Shown piece by piece: positions 46,675-56,182 of a stretch of DNA of 64,000 nucleotides; positions within the stretch are counted from its first letter, which is position 1, and each line of letters begins with the position of its first letter. The notes below the pieces were generated by a model. The model searched no databases. It saw only the letters and a program-made list of their open reading frames with translations, and was not told the origin of the DNA. The translations under genes and the position numbers were made by a program. Source of the stretch: Desulfomarina profundi (lineage in GTDB: Bacteria; Desulfobacterota; Desulfobulbia; Desulfobulbales; Desulfocapsaceae); assembly GCF_019703855.1 (NCBI RefSeq), contig NZ_AP024086.1:3244501-3308500 (forward strand), in the 5' to 3' direction.

Positions 46675-46932
46675 CAAGTTAAAAGAGCTGAATCGACATT
46701 ATTTATCGAGAGACTTTTCTTGGGCCATTATGGACAGGCACTAAGTAAAAGTTAATATGTGAGCTTTTTTCACTTTCCTGTGACGCAGAGATCGGGCGAA
46801 AAAAATCAAGGTAGCCTCAAGCTGCTGCTGAAGCCAGGAGGAAACTCCGGCATAATAGCATTCCTGCCATAACTGGTTATTATATAAATAAACAGACATT
46901 TTCAGTAACCCATTCATAAAGGAGGTATAATA

Positions 46933-48735
46933 ATGGCCAACAGCACCGACTTTATTTCTCCAGAATCCTGTTTTTCACTCCCTGACCTGTTTCTGGAAAG
47001 GGTTTCCAGGAGCCCCGATAGTGTTGCATACCGCCATTTCAGCTCCAGCCGAAAAGGCTGGTTGGACCTCACCTGGCAAGAGATGCTCACCCTGGCAAAA
47101 CGATGGCGCAATGGCCTGAAAAATGAAAATCTCTCAGTTGGTGACAGGGTGGCAATCATGCTGCCGAACTGTCCGGAATGGATACTCTTTGAACAGGCCG
47201 CCCTCTCACTGGGGTTGATTGTCGTCCCCCTGTATGCCAACGACAGACCGGAATCCATCGCCTACATCCTGGAGGACACGAAAAGCAGAATAGTGATTCT
47301 TCCAGGGAATGCCTACTGGGGACGCCTGGCTCCGGCTCTCACGGGAATTACCAGCCTGCAGAAAATCATCACCATTGATCTCTGCTGGACTGATGGCAAG
47401 AACAACTCCCTTGTCTGCCTGGATGACTGGCTGCCCCCGGCCGACAACTCCCCTGGTGGATATACTCCAACGACCCACGAAACAGCCACTATTGTCTATA
47501 CTTCAGGGACAACCGGCCCCCCAAAAGGGGTCATGCTCAGCCATATGAATATTCTCGACAACTGTTATTTCGGGTTACAGCGTATGGCAGTCTATCCCGA
47601 GGACAAGTTTTTATCCTTCCTTCCCCTCTCACACATGCTTGAGAGAACGGCAGGATATTACCTGCCCATGATGGCCGGATCGACAGTTGCTTTTGCCAGG
47701 TCCATCCCCGATCTTGGCGAAGATATGCTCACGGAGCAACCGACTGTCCTTGTTGCCGTTCCCCGGATTTTTGAACGCATACACAGTGAAATCAAGCGAA
47801 AACTTACCGCGAAACCGGCTATTGCAGTCGCTCTTTTTGAAAAAGCGGTTTCAGTAGGGTGGAATCAATTTGAATACACACAAGGCCGTGCCCCCTGGTC
47901 TGTATCATTTTTGATTCTACCCTTTCTCGACCGTCTCATAGGCGCAAAAATCAGAGATAAATTCGGCGGCCACCTGCGCATAATCATAACTGGAGGCGCA
48001 CCATTATCAGGTGACATATCAAAGCTTTTCCTGGGGCTTGGCCTTCCCCTATACCAGGGCTATGGACTGACAGAAACAAGCCCGGTAATAAGCGTCAACA
48101 CCAGGGAAGACAACGACCCGAACGGCGTCGGCACACCCTTGCAGGGCATCGAAGTACGTTCAGGGCCCGGGGATGAACTTCTGGTCAGAGGACACTGTGT
48201 CATGCAGGGATACTGGAAAAATCAGCAGGCAACTGCAGAAACCATTGATCCCGATGGCTGGTTGCATACAGGCGACAGGGCGACAATTCAAAAAAACGGT
48301 CATATACGCATAACCGGCCGGCTCAAGGAAATCCTGGTCCTCAGCAATGGTGAAAAAGTAGCCCCCGCGGACATGGAAATGGCAATCGCCATGGATCCGC
48401 TGTTCGAACACACTATGATAATAGGAGAGGCTCGACCCTTTCTTACGCTGGTTTCAGTCTTAAATGAACATCTCTGGAAACAACTGGCAGAAGAGCTCTC
48501 TGTTCCCGATGATGAATCCTCACTCATGCTCGCGGAAGTGGAAGACGCCGTTTTAAAACGAGTGGAAATACAGCTCGCCCATTTCCCGGGCTACGCCTTC
48601 GTCAAACATGCCATACTCAGCCTTTCCCCATGGACAGTTGAAAACGGCCTGCTCACACCAACCCTGAAACTGAAACGTAAAATCATTGAAAAGAGACTGA
48701 AAGAGCAAATAAAAAAAACCTACACCATTTTATAA
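46933..48735 (+). CDS. Long-chain acyl-CoA synthetase (AMP-binding)
   Basis: 600 aa FadD15/FAA-like enzyme: fatty acid + ATP + CoA to acyl-CoA. P-loop-like motif IVYTSGTTGPPKGVMLSH (about 181-198), A5 motif YQGYGLTETSPVIS, A7 GWLHTGDRATIQKNGHIRITGR and C-terminal Lys region GLLTPTLKLKRKII. AAAGGAGGTATAATA precedes the ATG. It converges on the hydrolase/acyltransferase pair; the two stop codons share TTATAA (48730-48735). A combined role in lipid recycling is plausible. Confidence 0.94.
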   Translation: MANSTDFISPESCFSLPDLFLERVSRSPDSVAYRHFSSSRKGWLDLTWQEMLTLAKRWRNGLKNENLSVGDRVAIMLPNCPEWILFEQAALSLGLIVVPLYANDRPESIAYILEDTKSRIVILPGNAYWGRLAPALTGITSLQKIITIDLCWTDGKNNSLVCLDDWLPPADNSPGGYTPTTHETATIVYTSGTTGPPKGVMLSHMNILDNCYFGLQRMAVYPEDKFLSFLPLSHMLERTAGYYLPMMAGSTVAFARSIPDLGEDMLTEQPTVLVAVPRIFERIHSEIKRKLTAKPAIAVALFEKAVSVGWNQFEYTQGRAPWSVSFLILPFLDRLIGAKIRDKFGGHLRIIITGGAPLSGDISKLFLGLGLPLYQGYGLTETSPVISVNTREDNDPNGVGTPLQGIEVRSGPGDELLVRGHCVMQGYWKNQQATAETIDPDGWLHTGDRATIQKNGHIRITGRLKEILVLSNGEKVAPADMEMAIAMDPLFEHTMIIGEARPFLTLVSVLNEHLWKQLAEELSVPDDESSLMLAEVEDAVLKRVEIQLAHFPGYAFVKHAILSLSPWTVENGLLTPTLKLKRKIIEKRLKEQIKKTYTIL

Positions 48736-49650
48736 ACGGACCATTGCCGCAATTTTCCCAACCATCGACTCAAAAAGAGGGTTCTCCCGCTCAAGAACTG
48801 CAGCATTGTCTCCACATATCGGGTTCTCAAGAACCAGGGAAGCATGCTCCACTTTTTCTGTCGCAGGAATACGAAATTCTGTCAGCTGTTGTTTGCCAAC
48901 AACAGAAATGAGTGTTTTCAGAGCCCTGAGGGACACAACGTCATCGAACTCACTGAAAGCGGAGAAAACAGACTTTGGAAATGACCTACTCTCGGAGAAC
49001 AATCTGTTCAATTTTCTGATTTCATCCATGAGCCTGACCAGTTCCCTCACGCTGTTGATGCTGACATACTCGTAACGATATGGATTTTTCCCGATCAGGT
49101 TATTTTTCTTTTCAAACAGACGGGTCACGGGAGTTCGTAACAACAACTCCTTCATTCTCCCCTCAATTCCCAGGAATCCGTCTTTCAAACCAAAAGCCGC
49201 AGAAAAAAGAAACAGTTCCCCAGTAATGGCAGCATGACCACTGCCGTAATAATAGCTGAGGGCGCCTCCCATGGACAACCCGCCAATGGAAAGCAGCCTG
49301 CCTTTGTGTTTACGGGAGACGAAATCTATGGCAAATTCCATATTTTCCTTCCACTGCTCAAGACTCACCGTATCCATACTCTTCCCGGGATCTTTCAGGC
49401 CGTGTCCGGCAAGCAGCGGCAGGTAAACATCATAGCCTAGTCGTAAATGGAAAAATGTGGCGAGACCACGGAGAAACCAGGGAGAATCACTTAAACCATG
49501 GACCAGTATAATCGCCCTTCCACTGCCCGGAGTATGTTCCAGTTTGACGGGACCACAACCTTCCCTGATTTCATCCCGTGTGTTTCGACAGAAGGCCTCA
49601 CTGTACTCCCGCCACAAGACAAACTCAGCTGTATCCACCCGCTTAGTCAT
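48730..49650 (-). CDS. Alpha/beta hydrolase (monoacylglycerol lipase/esterase-like)
   Basis: 306 aa serine hydrolase. Oxyanion region AIILVHGLSDSPW (about 46-58); nucleophile elbow GGLSMGGAL with Ser about 123; acid in FSEFDDVVS; catalytic His in EKVEHASLVL. No signal peptide. The ATG overlaps the stop of the acyltransferase-hydrolase fusion (49647-49650), so they are translationally coupled. Here the catalytic Ser is intact, unlike in the fusion partner. Confidence 0.88.
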   Translation of the reverse strand: MTKRVDTAEFVLWREYSEAFCRNTRDEIREGCGPVKLEHTPGSGRAIILVHGLSDSPWFLRGLATFFHLRLGYDVYLPLLAGHGLKDPGKSMDTVSLEQWKENMEFAIDFVSRKHKGRLLSIGGLSMGGALSYYYGSGHAAITGELFLFSAAFGLKDGFLGIEGRMKELLLRTPVTRLFEKKNNLIGKNPYRYEYVSINSVRELVRLMDEIRKLNRLFSESRSFPKSVFSAFSEFDDVVSLRALKTLISVVGKQQLTEFRIPATEKVEHASLVLENPICGDNAAVLERENPLFESMVGKIAAMVRL

Positions 49651-51806
49651 ATCATCTCTATAAAATCAGATATTTTCCGATGAACACGGTGGGAATCTTC
49701 TCCCTCTACCAGCACATGGCGGTTAAAACTGAGAAGACAGTACTCCTTTTTTCTGCTGCCAAGTTTATCATAGAGAGTTCTTGCTCCTGCCGGATCAACA
49801 ACAGGGTTTTCATCGGCCTGGATAATCAGTGCAGGCTGGGCGATGGCGTCATACTTTTTTTTCATGGAATCGAGAAACTCGCCCACTTGATGTACCCCGG
49901 CCACCGGGTTTTTACCGTAATTAACATGGCTGTTGCCATAAGTGAAATCAAGGAACTGCTGCTCACCCTCCCCCTTCAGTCTGTTCAGCATGCGATCCCA
50001 GACATCAAGAGAGGGCATGAATTTCGTGGAGTAGTCCTTCAGGGTCCGGGGAGGACATACCGCAAAAACGCCGGCAACTTCCTTTATTCTTACAGCCAGG
50101 CTCAAGGCAAGACTGCCGCCGACGGCCACACCGCCGACAATGACACGGTCACAGACGCTGTCCATAATGGCATATCCACGCTCCACGCTGTCAAGCCATT
50201 CCTGGTATTTTCTTGCTGCCAGATCCTCTGGAGAAGTGCCATGACCCGGGAGCCTGGGAGCATACACCCAATATCCTTTTCGCCTCAACCAGACCGCAAG
50301 CGCCTTTACTTCCTCCGGTACAGAAAGATAACTGTGCACAAGGACAATACCTTTTCGACGGCGAAATGCGGGAAGAAGAAAGGGTTTTCCCAGACAGCCG
50401 AATCGCCTGCCCTCCCCGGGATCACGACTCGAACATACCCGCCTGTAGCGCTGACGCTCTTTTTCCAGCAGATAACGTACAAGTAGAATTTTCAAAAGAA
50501 AATCCGGCTGCCAGGCAAAAGAGCGGATCAGTTTCTGCAAACGCCCCAGGGGCTCAACTTCATTGGCCATGATTTCGATTGGATTGTCGATTCTCCCCTG
50601 GTGGTAATTCAAAGGTATGGAGAGTTTGGTGCCGTCCCGGAAAAGACAACCGTTTTTTCTCTGTACAACTCCTTTTTCCTCCGCCAGTTGAATAAAGTTC
50701 TCATATTTGGAAAATCTGTCATCAGTGAGGAGATGGATCTGGCTCTCTTCCATTGATTTATGGAGATAAAAATCATGATCTTCGACTCCCCTGTCACGAA
50801 TGAGTGAGGCTGCAAAAAAAACTCGTCGCCTGAAATCCCTCTCTTTTATTCGCTCAAATGGACATATCCTCAGAAAAGAAGCAAAAAGATGTTCATGGTT
50901 GACAGTTGTCATGGCATAAATGTCACGCATGTATTGCTGCATGACATTATATGCCGTCCCGCGCATTTTTTTCTTCAGCTCTCCTGACACAGTATAGCCA
51001 TGCAGTGCCTTTTCTTCTCCGGCTTTTCTTAACCATTCCGGATCCAACAGCTTTTCAATTTCAATTGCAGGACCAAATCGCATATCGAGATCAACCCCTG
51101 AAAGCAGCATGGTTCCCTCGGTCATAATTTCTTCAACCATCCTCTCCGAAAGATCCCTGACCAGTTTTTCGGCCATGCTTGAAGCAATATTCTCAATGGC
51201 CCTGATGGGATAATAAGTCAGGTTGACGGGAACAATTCTGGTTGCCCTGCGAACAATATCATCAGCAGTTTCAAAACCGAGATACTCAAGAATCGGGTGA
51301 AGTTTCGGGGAGTTCTCTTCCGCCAGCGAAAGCAGATATCTCCTGTACAACTCAGCCCTCAGGGCCAGTGCCGCAGCTCCGGTATGAGGTTCATGGACAC
51401 CTCCGGGGGAATCAATCATGAACTTCCCTTTGCTGATGATTTTTTTCGTTTTGACCATGCGACCTTCAGGAAAAATTATCCAGTTTGCCTCTCCGTTCAG
51501 CAGACTTTTTACAATCAGCTCATCCCGTTTTGGATCTGCCGTGGACACAACCCCCACCAGGTCAAAAAATTTCTCCAGACCACCTTTGAAGAGTGAGGCA
51601 TCAGCAAGAGACCAGACCGGCACATCCGTCAGGTTATAAATGGACGCGGGAAGAAGAAGGGTTTCCAGGCGGGTAAAATGATTGATTACAAAAATAGTCG
51701 GATGAGCAGGAATATTTTCCTCCCCATGGATAACAATATTAGCCTTTGAAAGGCGGGACAACGCCTTGATGGCTAAACCTGTGGTCAGATATGCAGACCG
51801 ATTCAT
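49647..51806 (-). CDS. PlsC acyltransferase fused to an alpha/beta hydrolase with altered nucleophile
   Basis: 719 aa. N-terminal lysophospholipid acyltransferase: FVINHFTRLETLLLP with H43 and E48 (HX4E instead of HX4D), then FPEGRM (112-117). A helical linker covers about 200-480. C-terminal alpha/beta hydrolase about 485-719: IVLVHSYLSVPEE, APRLPGHGTSPEDL, then VGGVAVGGSL at 557-566 where the serine of the GxSxG elbow is Ala561. The acid (D665 or D671) and H697 remain. The hydrolase half is therefore probably not a classical serine enzyme; it may bind acyl ligand or regulate. It is followed by a separate, intact hydrolase gene in the same operon. Confidence 0.85.
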   Translation of the reverse strand: MNRSAYLTTGLAIKALSRLSKANIVIHGEENIPAHPTIFVINHFTRLETLLLPASIYNLTDVPVWSLADASLFKGGLEKFFDLVGVVSTADPKRDELIVKSLLNGEANWIIFPEGRMVKTKKIISKGKFMIDSPGGVHEPHTGAAALALRAELYRRYLLSLAEENSPKLHPILEYLGFETADDIVRRATRIVPVNLTYYPIRAIENIASSMAEKLVRDLSERMVEEIMTEGTMLLSGVDLDMRFGPAIEIEKLLDPEWLRKAGEEKALHGYTVSGELKKKMRGTAYNVMQQYMRDIYAMTTVNHEHLFASFLRICPFERIKERDFRRRVFFAASLIRDRGVEDHDFYLHKSMEESQIHLLTDDRFSKYENFIQLAEEKGVVQRKNGCLFRDGTKLSIPLNYHQGRIDNPIEIMANEVEPLGRLQKLIRSFAWQPDFLLKILLVRYLLEKERQRYRRVCSSRDPGEGRRFGCLGKPFLLPAFRRRKGIVLVHSYLSVPEEVKALAVWLRRKGYWVYAPRLPGHGTSPEDLAARKYQEWLDSVERGYAIMDSVCDRVIVGGVAVGGSLALSLAVRIKEVAGVFAVCPPRTLKDYSTKFMPSLDVWDRMLNRLKGEGEQQFLDFTYGNSHVNYGKNPVAGVHQVGEFLDSMKKKYDAIAQPALIIQADENPVVDPAGARTLYDKLGSRKKEYCLLSFNRHVLVEGEDSHRVHRKISDFIEMI

Positions 51807-52076
51807 GGTACACCCCAGGTGAACAATTCCTTCCTAAATCCTGCACTTCGGGAATAAAGAAAAAATATTTATGCCGTATAAACAGATAATTATCATATTG
51901 CAGTAAGGGCTGCACTACTCACTATCCGAGTGAGATTGTTTTTCATTATTCTCTCGCCCTGCGGGATTGGTAATTGCAGGAGTTAGGTCCTTGCAAATTT
52001 GAAATATTCAGTATCTTATCAGATTCTTTTCCATGGTCAAGTTTTTACGGGAGTTGCTTTTTCCGTCTCTTCCTCG

Positions 52077-52101
52077 TATACTTCGCAAAATTGTATACAA
52101 T
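52077..52101. promoter_or_regulatory. Paired GTATAC palindromes before the cyclodeaminase gene
   Basis: GTATAC at 52077-52082 and the longer palindrome TTGTATACAA at 52091-52100, 30-55 bases before ATG 52132. TACAAT (52096-52101) may be a -10 box. The rest of 51807-52076 shows no gene or clear signal. Confidence 0.4.
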
Positions 52102-52131
52102 AATTAAAACCAATCTTGTATGAGGCATACC

Positions 52132-53226
52132 ATGAAACTGAATTTTACCTATACTCCACCGGATTTTACTGATACTACCCTGGTCAGCAGCTCTCCTGCA
52201 AAACTCGCACCGGCCCCTGCGGACGGCATAGCCCCGGAAAACTATCATGCCACGTCCAACCATCCTGAGTATATAAAAATCGATTCGGGTGAATGGCTCC
52301 TGGCCCCGGAGGGGAGGATGGATGCCGTTTTCGTTGTTGACAGCAGAACTATTGAAGTCACGGAAGCCAGACGTCTGAAAAAAGGTGACCTGGTTGTAGT
52401 CGGTAGAACTGAAAACGGTGAAGAGGGTATTCTTGTCCATGAAAAAGGCTTTGATGAAGTTGCCGCCAACGAAGACAAATTTTCCTTCAGATCCCGGGGC
52501 ACCCGGGAAACCCCTTTCTCTTATTCTTACGACAACCTCTATGAAATCCTCAAACATGACAGGGATCACGGTCACATCGTCTGGGTACTTGGCCCTGCGG
52601 TCGCCTTCGACAAGGATTCCCGCTCTGCCATGCAGGGACTCATTGAAAACGGCTACTGTCACGCACTGATGGCGGGTAACGCCCTTGCCACACATGATAT
52701 CGAGGCCGCCGTTTTTGACACGGGTCTCGGCCAGAATATCTACAGCCAGATCCTTCAACCGATGGGGCATTACAACCATCTGGATATTCTCAACAGGGTG
52801 CGCCAGGCCGGCTCCATCAGCAAAGCCATTGAAACCATGGGAATCGACAACGGTATCATGTATGCCTGTGAAACCTGTAAAATTCCATATATTCTGGCTG
52901 GTTCCATCAGAGATGACGGGCCATTACCAGAAACCATCGGCAACGTGTATGAATCCCAGGATAGAATGCGTTACCACGCCCGCAAGGCCACCACGGTTAT
53001 TACCATGGCAACTCAGCTCCACTCCATAGCCTTTGGCAATATGACACCTGGTTACAAAATTCTTGAAGACGGAACCGTTCGCCCTGTCTGTTTTTACGTG
53101 GTTGACATGTCCGAATTCAGTGCCGATAAACTGGCCAACAGGGGTTCTGCCCAGGCCCAGGCCATTCTTACCAATGTCCAGGATTTTATAGTTAATCTCT
53201 GGAACCACCTGTCAAAAAACGGATGA
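52132..53226 (+). CDS. LOR/SDH-type ornithine cyclodeaminase (TIGR00300 family)
   Basis: 364 aa. The start chosen is ATG 52132 (MKLNFTYTPPDF), preceded by TGAGG; ATG 52120 is an alternative. Signature of the family: VWVLGPAVAFD, GLIENGYCHALMAGNALATH then DIEAAVFDTGLGQNI, KAIETMGIDNGIMYACE with PYILAGSIRDDGPLP. Archaeal homologues and the C-terminal half of cyanobacterial AgrE/ArgZ-type proteins convert ornithine to proline plus ammonia using NAD. The gene overlaps the arginase start by 4 bases, giving a two-step arginine to proline route. Confidence 0.82.
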   Translation: MKLNFTYTPPDFTDTTLVSSSPAKLAPAPADGIAPENYHATSNHPEYIKIDSGEWLLAPEGRMDAVFVVDSRTIEVTEARRLKKGDLVVVGRTENGEEGILVHEKGFDEVAANEDKFSFRSRGTRETPFSYSYDNLYEILKHDRDHGHIVWVLGPAVAFDKDSRSAMQGLIENGYCHALMAGNALATHDIEAAVFDTGLGQNIYSQILQPMGHYNHLDILNRVRQAGSISKAIETMGIDNGIMYACETCKIPYILAGSIRDDGPLPETIGNVYESQDRMRYHARKATTVITMATQLHSIAFGNMTPGYKILEDGTVRPVCFYVVDMSEFSADKLANRGSAQAQAILTNVQDFIVNLWNHLSKNG

Positions 53227-54115
53227 AAAAGAAAACGATTCGCATAATCGGTGTACCGATGGATCTTGGACAGAACCACAGGGGTGTCGATATGGGCCCC
53301 AGTGCCATCCGCTACGCCGATCTGGCCGGCTCTCTCAATGCGCTTGGCTACAAAACGGCTGACTGTGGTGATATCACTATTCCCGGTCATTATGCTCTTA
53401 CCAATACCAGCCTGAAAGAACGTCTCCCCCTGATTGGCAATGCTTGCAGAACAGCCTATGAACTTGGGAAAAAAGCGATCAAACGGGGGAAACTCCCATC
53501 TTTCTGGGAGGCGACCATTCTGCCTCAATCGGTACGGTGGGTGGCGTCACCCATGAAGAGGACGTGGGACTGATCTGGATTGATGCCCATGGGGATTTCA
53601 ACACTCCCGAGACTTCGGCAAGCCAGAATGTCCATGGCATGGCCCTGGCCGTATTACTGGGATTGGGACCGGAGGAGCTGGTCGATATTGGCAGAAAGGG
53701 ACCCAAGGTCAAAGCGGACAATGTTGCCCTGATCGGCCTCCGTGACCTGGATCAAGAGGAAAAGGGACTCATTCGCAAGTCGGGCTGCACTGTTTTCACC
53801 ATGCGTGATGTGGATGAAATCGGTATCCGTGCCGTACTCATGCGGACACTCAAAAAATTCCAGAATCTCAACAAAATCCATATCAGCCTTGACCTGGATG
53901 TTATGGACCCACTGGATGCACCCGGCGTTGGCACTCCTTCACAGGGGGGACTCACCTACCGTGAAGGGCAACTCATCATGGAAATTCTCGCCGATACGGG
54001 AAAACTCCATTCTGTAGATATCATGGAAATAAATCCCATCCTTGATATCCAGAACAGAACAGCCCAGATGGCAGTCAACCTGGTTACCTCTCTTTTCGGC
54101 AAGAAAATAATCTGA
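53223..54115 (+). CDS. rocF: Arginase/ureohydrolase, frameshifted
   Basis: About 297 aa if restored; manganese ureohydrolase splitting arginine into ornithine and urea. N-terminus IRIIGVPMDLGQNHRGVDMG, typical of RocF arginases. The frame breaks at T3 (53501-53503): …RGKLPSF is followed by LGGDHSASIGTVGGVTHEED only with one base added. Metal ligands are all visible: H in GGDHS, DAHGDFN (D-A-H-x-D), and SLDLDVMDP. The C-terminal frame runs 53518-54115 without further damage. The intact catalytic motifs and coupling to the cyclodeaminase argue for a sequencing indel or recent mutation. Confidence 0.85.
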
Positions 54116-54136
54116 CTGACAGCCGAGCTTTCCGGC

Positions 54137-55531
54137 TCAGCCTGTCCCATATACAACCCCGGGCAGCCAGGTGGCAAGACTTGGCCAGAACCAGAGAATA
54201 ATCAACATCAGAAGCTGAAGGAAAATAAACGGAACCACACCTTTATATATATCCATTGTGGAAACGGAATCCGGTGCAACACCCCTCAGATAAAACAGGG
54301 CAAAGCCGAAAGGAGGAGTCAGAAAAGAAGTCTGCAGATTTATGGCAATCATAACTCCGAGCCAGATCGGGTCGAGTCCCATCATGAGAAGAATAGGGCC
54401 GACAATGGGTACAACTACAAAGGTGATTTCAAAGAAATCAAGAAAAAAGCCCATTATAAACATGATGAGCATCACGACGAGAAAGGCACTGGCAACTCCT
54501 CCCGGCAGGCTGGTCAGCATGTGATGAACAACAACATCCCCTTCGAAACCGCGGAAAACCAGAGAGAACATACTGGCTCCCAGTAAAATAACAAACACCA
54601 TGCAATTGACATGGGTGGTGGTTATCATAACCTCTCTTAAGATTTTCAGATTCAGCTGTCCTTTAAACGCGGTCAGTACTATTCCACCCACACACCCCAC
54701 AGATGCCGCCTCTGTTGGCGTAGCCAGCCCCGCAAGAATGGATCCCAGAACACCCATGATAAGAAGCAACGGCGGAATCAGGACCTTGCCGACCTTTACC
54801 CAGAGTTTATACCCGGTGACACTTTTAAGGACTTCGTTCGGTAATGCGGGAGCAGCGTCAGGTTTCAGAAAGGCAATAATTGCTATATAGAAAATATACA
54901 ATCCCACAAGGACAAGGCCGGGCAGCAGGGCCCCGACAAACAGGTCACCGACGGAAACCGATGTGGGGGAAAAATTTCCCATTGCCAACTGAGCCTGCTG
55001 ATGGGCCGAACTGATTACATCACCGAGGATTATCAGAATAATACTGGGTGGAATAATCTGTCCAAGGGTTCCCGAAGCAGCAACAATACCGGAAGCAAGA
55101 GAATTGGAATAATTGAACCGCAGCATGGAGGGCAGTGAGATCAATCCCATGGTGACAACAGTAGCTCCGACAATACCTGTGGAGGCTGCCAGCAGAGCCC
55201 CGACAATACAGACGGAAATACCAAGCCCACCCCGGATCTTTCCAAAGAGCATGCCCATCGTTTCAAGCAGTTCTTCCGATATTTTGGAACGCTCCAGCAT
55301 TACCCCCATGAAAATAAAGAGCGGGATTGCAATGAGGGTCTGATTTCTCATGATGCCGAAGATACGCTCGGGATACGCCCCGAAAAAAGAGAGATCAAAC
55401 ACATCCATCTGCACCCCGAAAAGGGCAAACAGAATAGCAGTGCCGGACAGGCTGAACGCAACAGGATAGCCCATCAGAAGAATGAAAACAGCCACCCCGA
55501 ACATCAATAATGGATATATTTCAAAAGGCAT
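54137..55531 (-). CDS. dctM: TRAP transporter large permease (DctM type), second system
   Basis: 464 aa, about 13 membrane segments. Features: FGVQMDVFDLSFFGAYPERI, AIPLFIFMGVMLERSKI, GIVAASGTLGQIIPPSIILI, TPTEAASVGCVGGI, and FLDFFEITFVVVPIVGPIL. The extra length between helices 5 and 6 (ISSAHQQAQLAMGNFSPTSV) is typical of the TakP-associated, keto-acid TRAP systems. Convergent with arginase. Confidence 0.93.
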   Translation of the reverse strand: MPFEIYPLLMFGVAVFILLMGYPVAFSLSGTAILFALFGVQMDVFDLSFFGAYPERIFGIMRNQTLIAIPLFIFMGVMLERSKISEELLETMGMLFGKIRGGLGISVCIVGALLAASTGIVGATVVTMGLISLPSMLRFNYSNSLASGIVAASGTLGQIIPPSIILIILGDVISSAHQQAQLAMGNFSPTSVSVGDLFVGALLPGLVLVGLYIFYIAIIAFLKPDAAPALPNEVLKSVTGYKLWVKVGKVLIPPLLLIMGVLGSILAGLATPTEAASVGCVGGIVLTAFKGQLNLKILREVMITTTHVNCMVFVILLGASMFSLVFRGFEGDVVVHHMLTSLPGGVASAFLVVMLIMFIMGFFLDFFEITFVVVPIVGPILLMMGLDPIWLGVMIAINLQTSFLTPPFGFALFYLRGVAPDSVSTMDIYKGVVPFIFLQLLMLIILWFWPSLATWLPGVVYGTG

Positions 55532-55571
55532 AAGTATTTTTCTTTAAAAAATAGTATTTTCTTTTAAAAAA

Positions 55572-56075
55572 CTACGCTGAAGCAGTGAGTGTATTAAATG
55601 CGCGAATGAGTTTCGCGACCCCCTGCAAACCCACAAGAATCGGGAAAGCCAGGATTGACGTCTTCAGGATAAACACTCCGGGTAATCCTCCGGCCTCCAT
55701 GGATCCTTCAAGGACACTCCACGAATCACTCACATACGAAAAACCGTAGGAAAAAATAATAAAACACGTGGGAAAGAGCAGGAAAAGAATACCGATAATG
55801 TTCACAATCGCCTGTTTTTTCTCGCTCATGGGCCGATAAAAAATATCTATGCGAACATGTTCCTCCGCCAGCAGAGTATAACCACCGGCCAACATGAAGA
55901 CAAACCCATGCATGAACACCACCGATTCCTGCATCCATATCCAGCCCATATTGAAAATATATCTTAAAATTACAGTGACAAACATCACCAGAGCCATTAA
56001 GAGCGTCAACCACGATACACCCCTGCCAATGAAATTATTCACCGCATCGATCCGGTCAGCTATCTTTGTAAACAT
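55572..56075 (-). CDS. dctQ: TRAP transporter small permease (DctQ type), second system
   Basis: 167 aa. The start chosen is ATG 56075 (MFTKIADRIDAVNNFIG), since the longer open frame lacks a site. Four predicted helices, with EEHVRIDIFYRPMSEKKQA after helix 2, the DctQ signature. It lies 40 bases before dctM. Confidence 0.9.
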   Translation of the reverse strand: MFTKIADRIDAVNNFIGRGVSWLTLLMALVMFVTVILRYIFNMGWIWMQESVVFMHGFVFMLAGGYTLLAEEHVRIDIFYRPMSEKKQAIVNIIGILFLLFPTCFIIFSYGFSYVSDSWSVLEGSMEAGGLPGVFILKTSILAFPILVGLQGVAKLIRAFNTLTASA

Positions 56076-56182
56076 ATTTAACCCGGGTTGAGAACAGTTA
56101 CCATGTAGAGTAAACAAGAAAAGGAAACCGACGCGGCAACCCGTGTCAGTTTCCTTTTCATTTCCAACAGTTAACCATTCAA

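Noticed and set aside
46594-46677. N-terminal extension of the FadR-type regulator from a TTG codon
   Set aside because: The extra residues are repetitive (SDKQISDKKISDE) because they translate an operator-like repeat; the ATG at 46593 gives the usual family start.
53537-54115. A stand-alone short arginase-like gene
   Set aside because: It lacks the N-terminal domain and the GGDHS ligand, which lie just upstream in the broken frame; one damaged arginase gene explains both parts.
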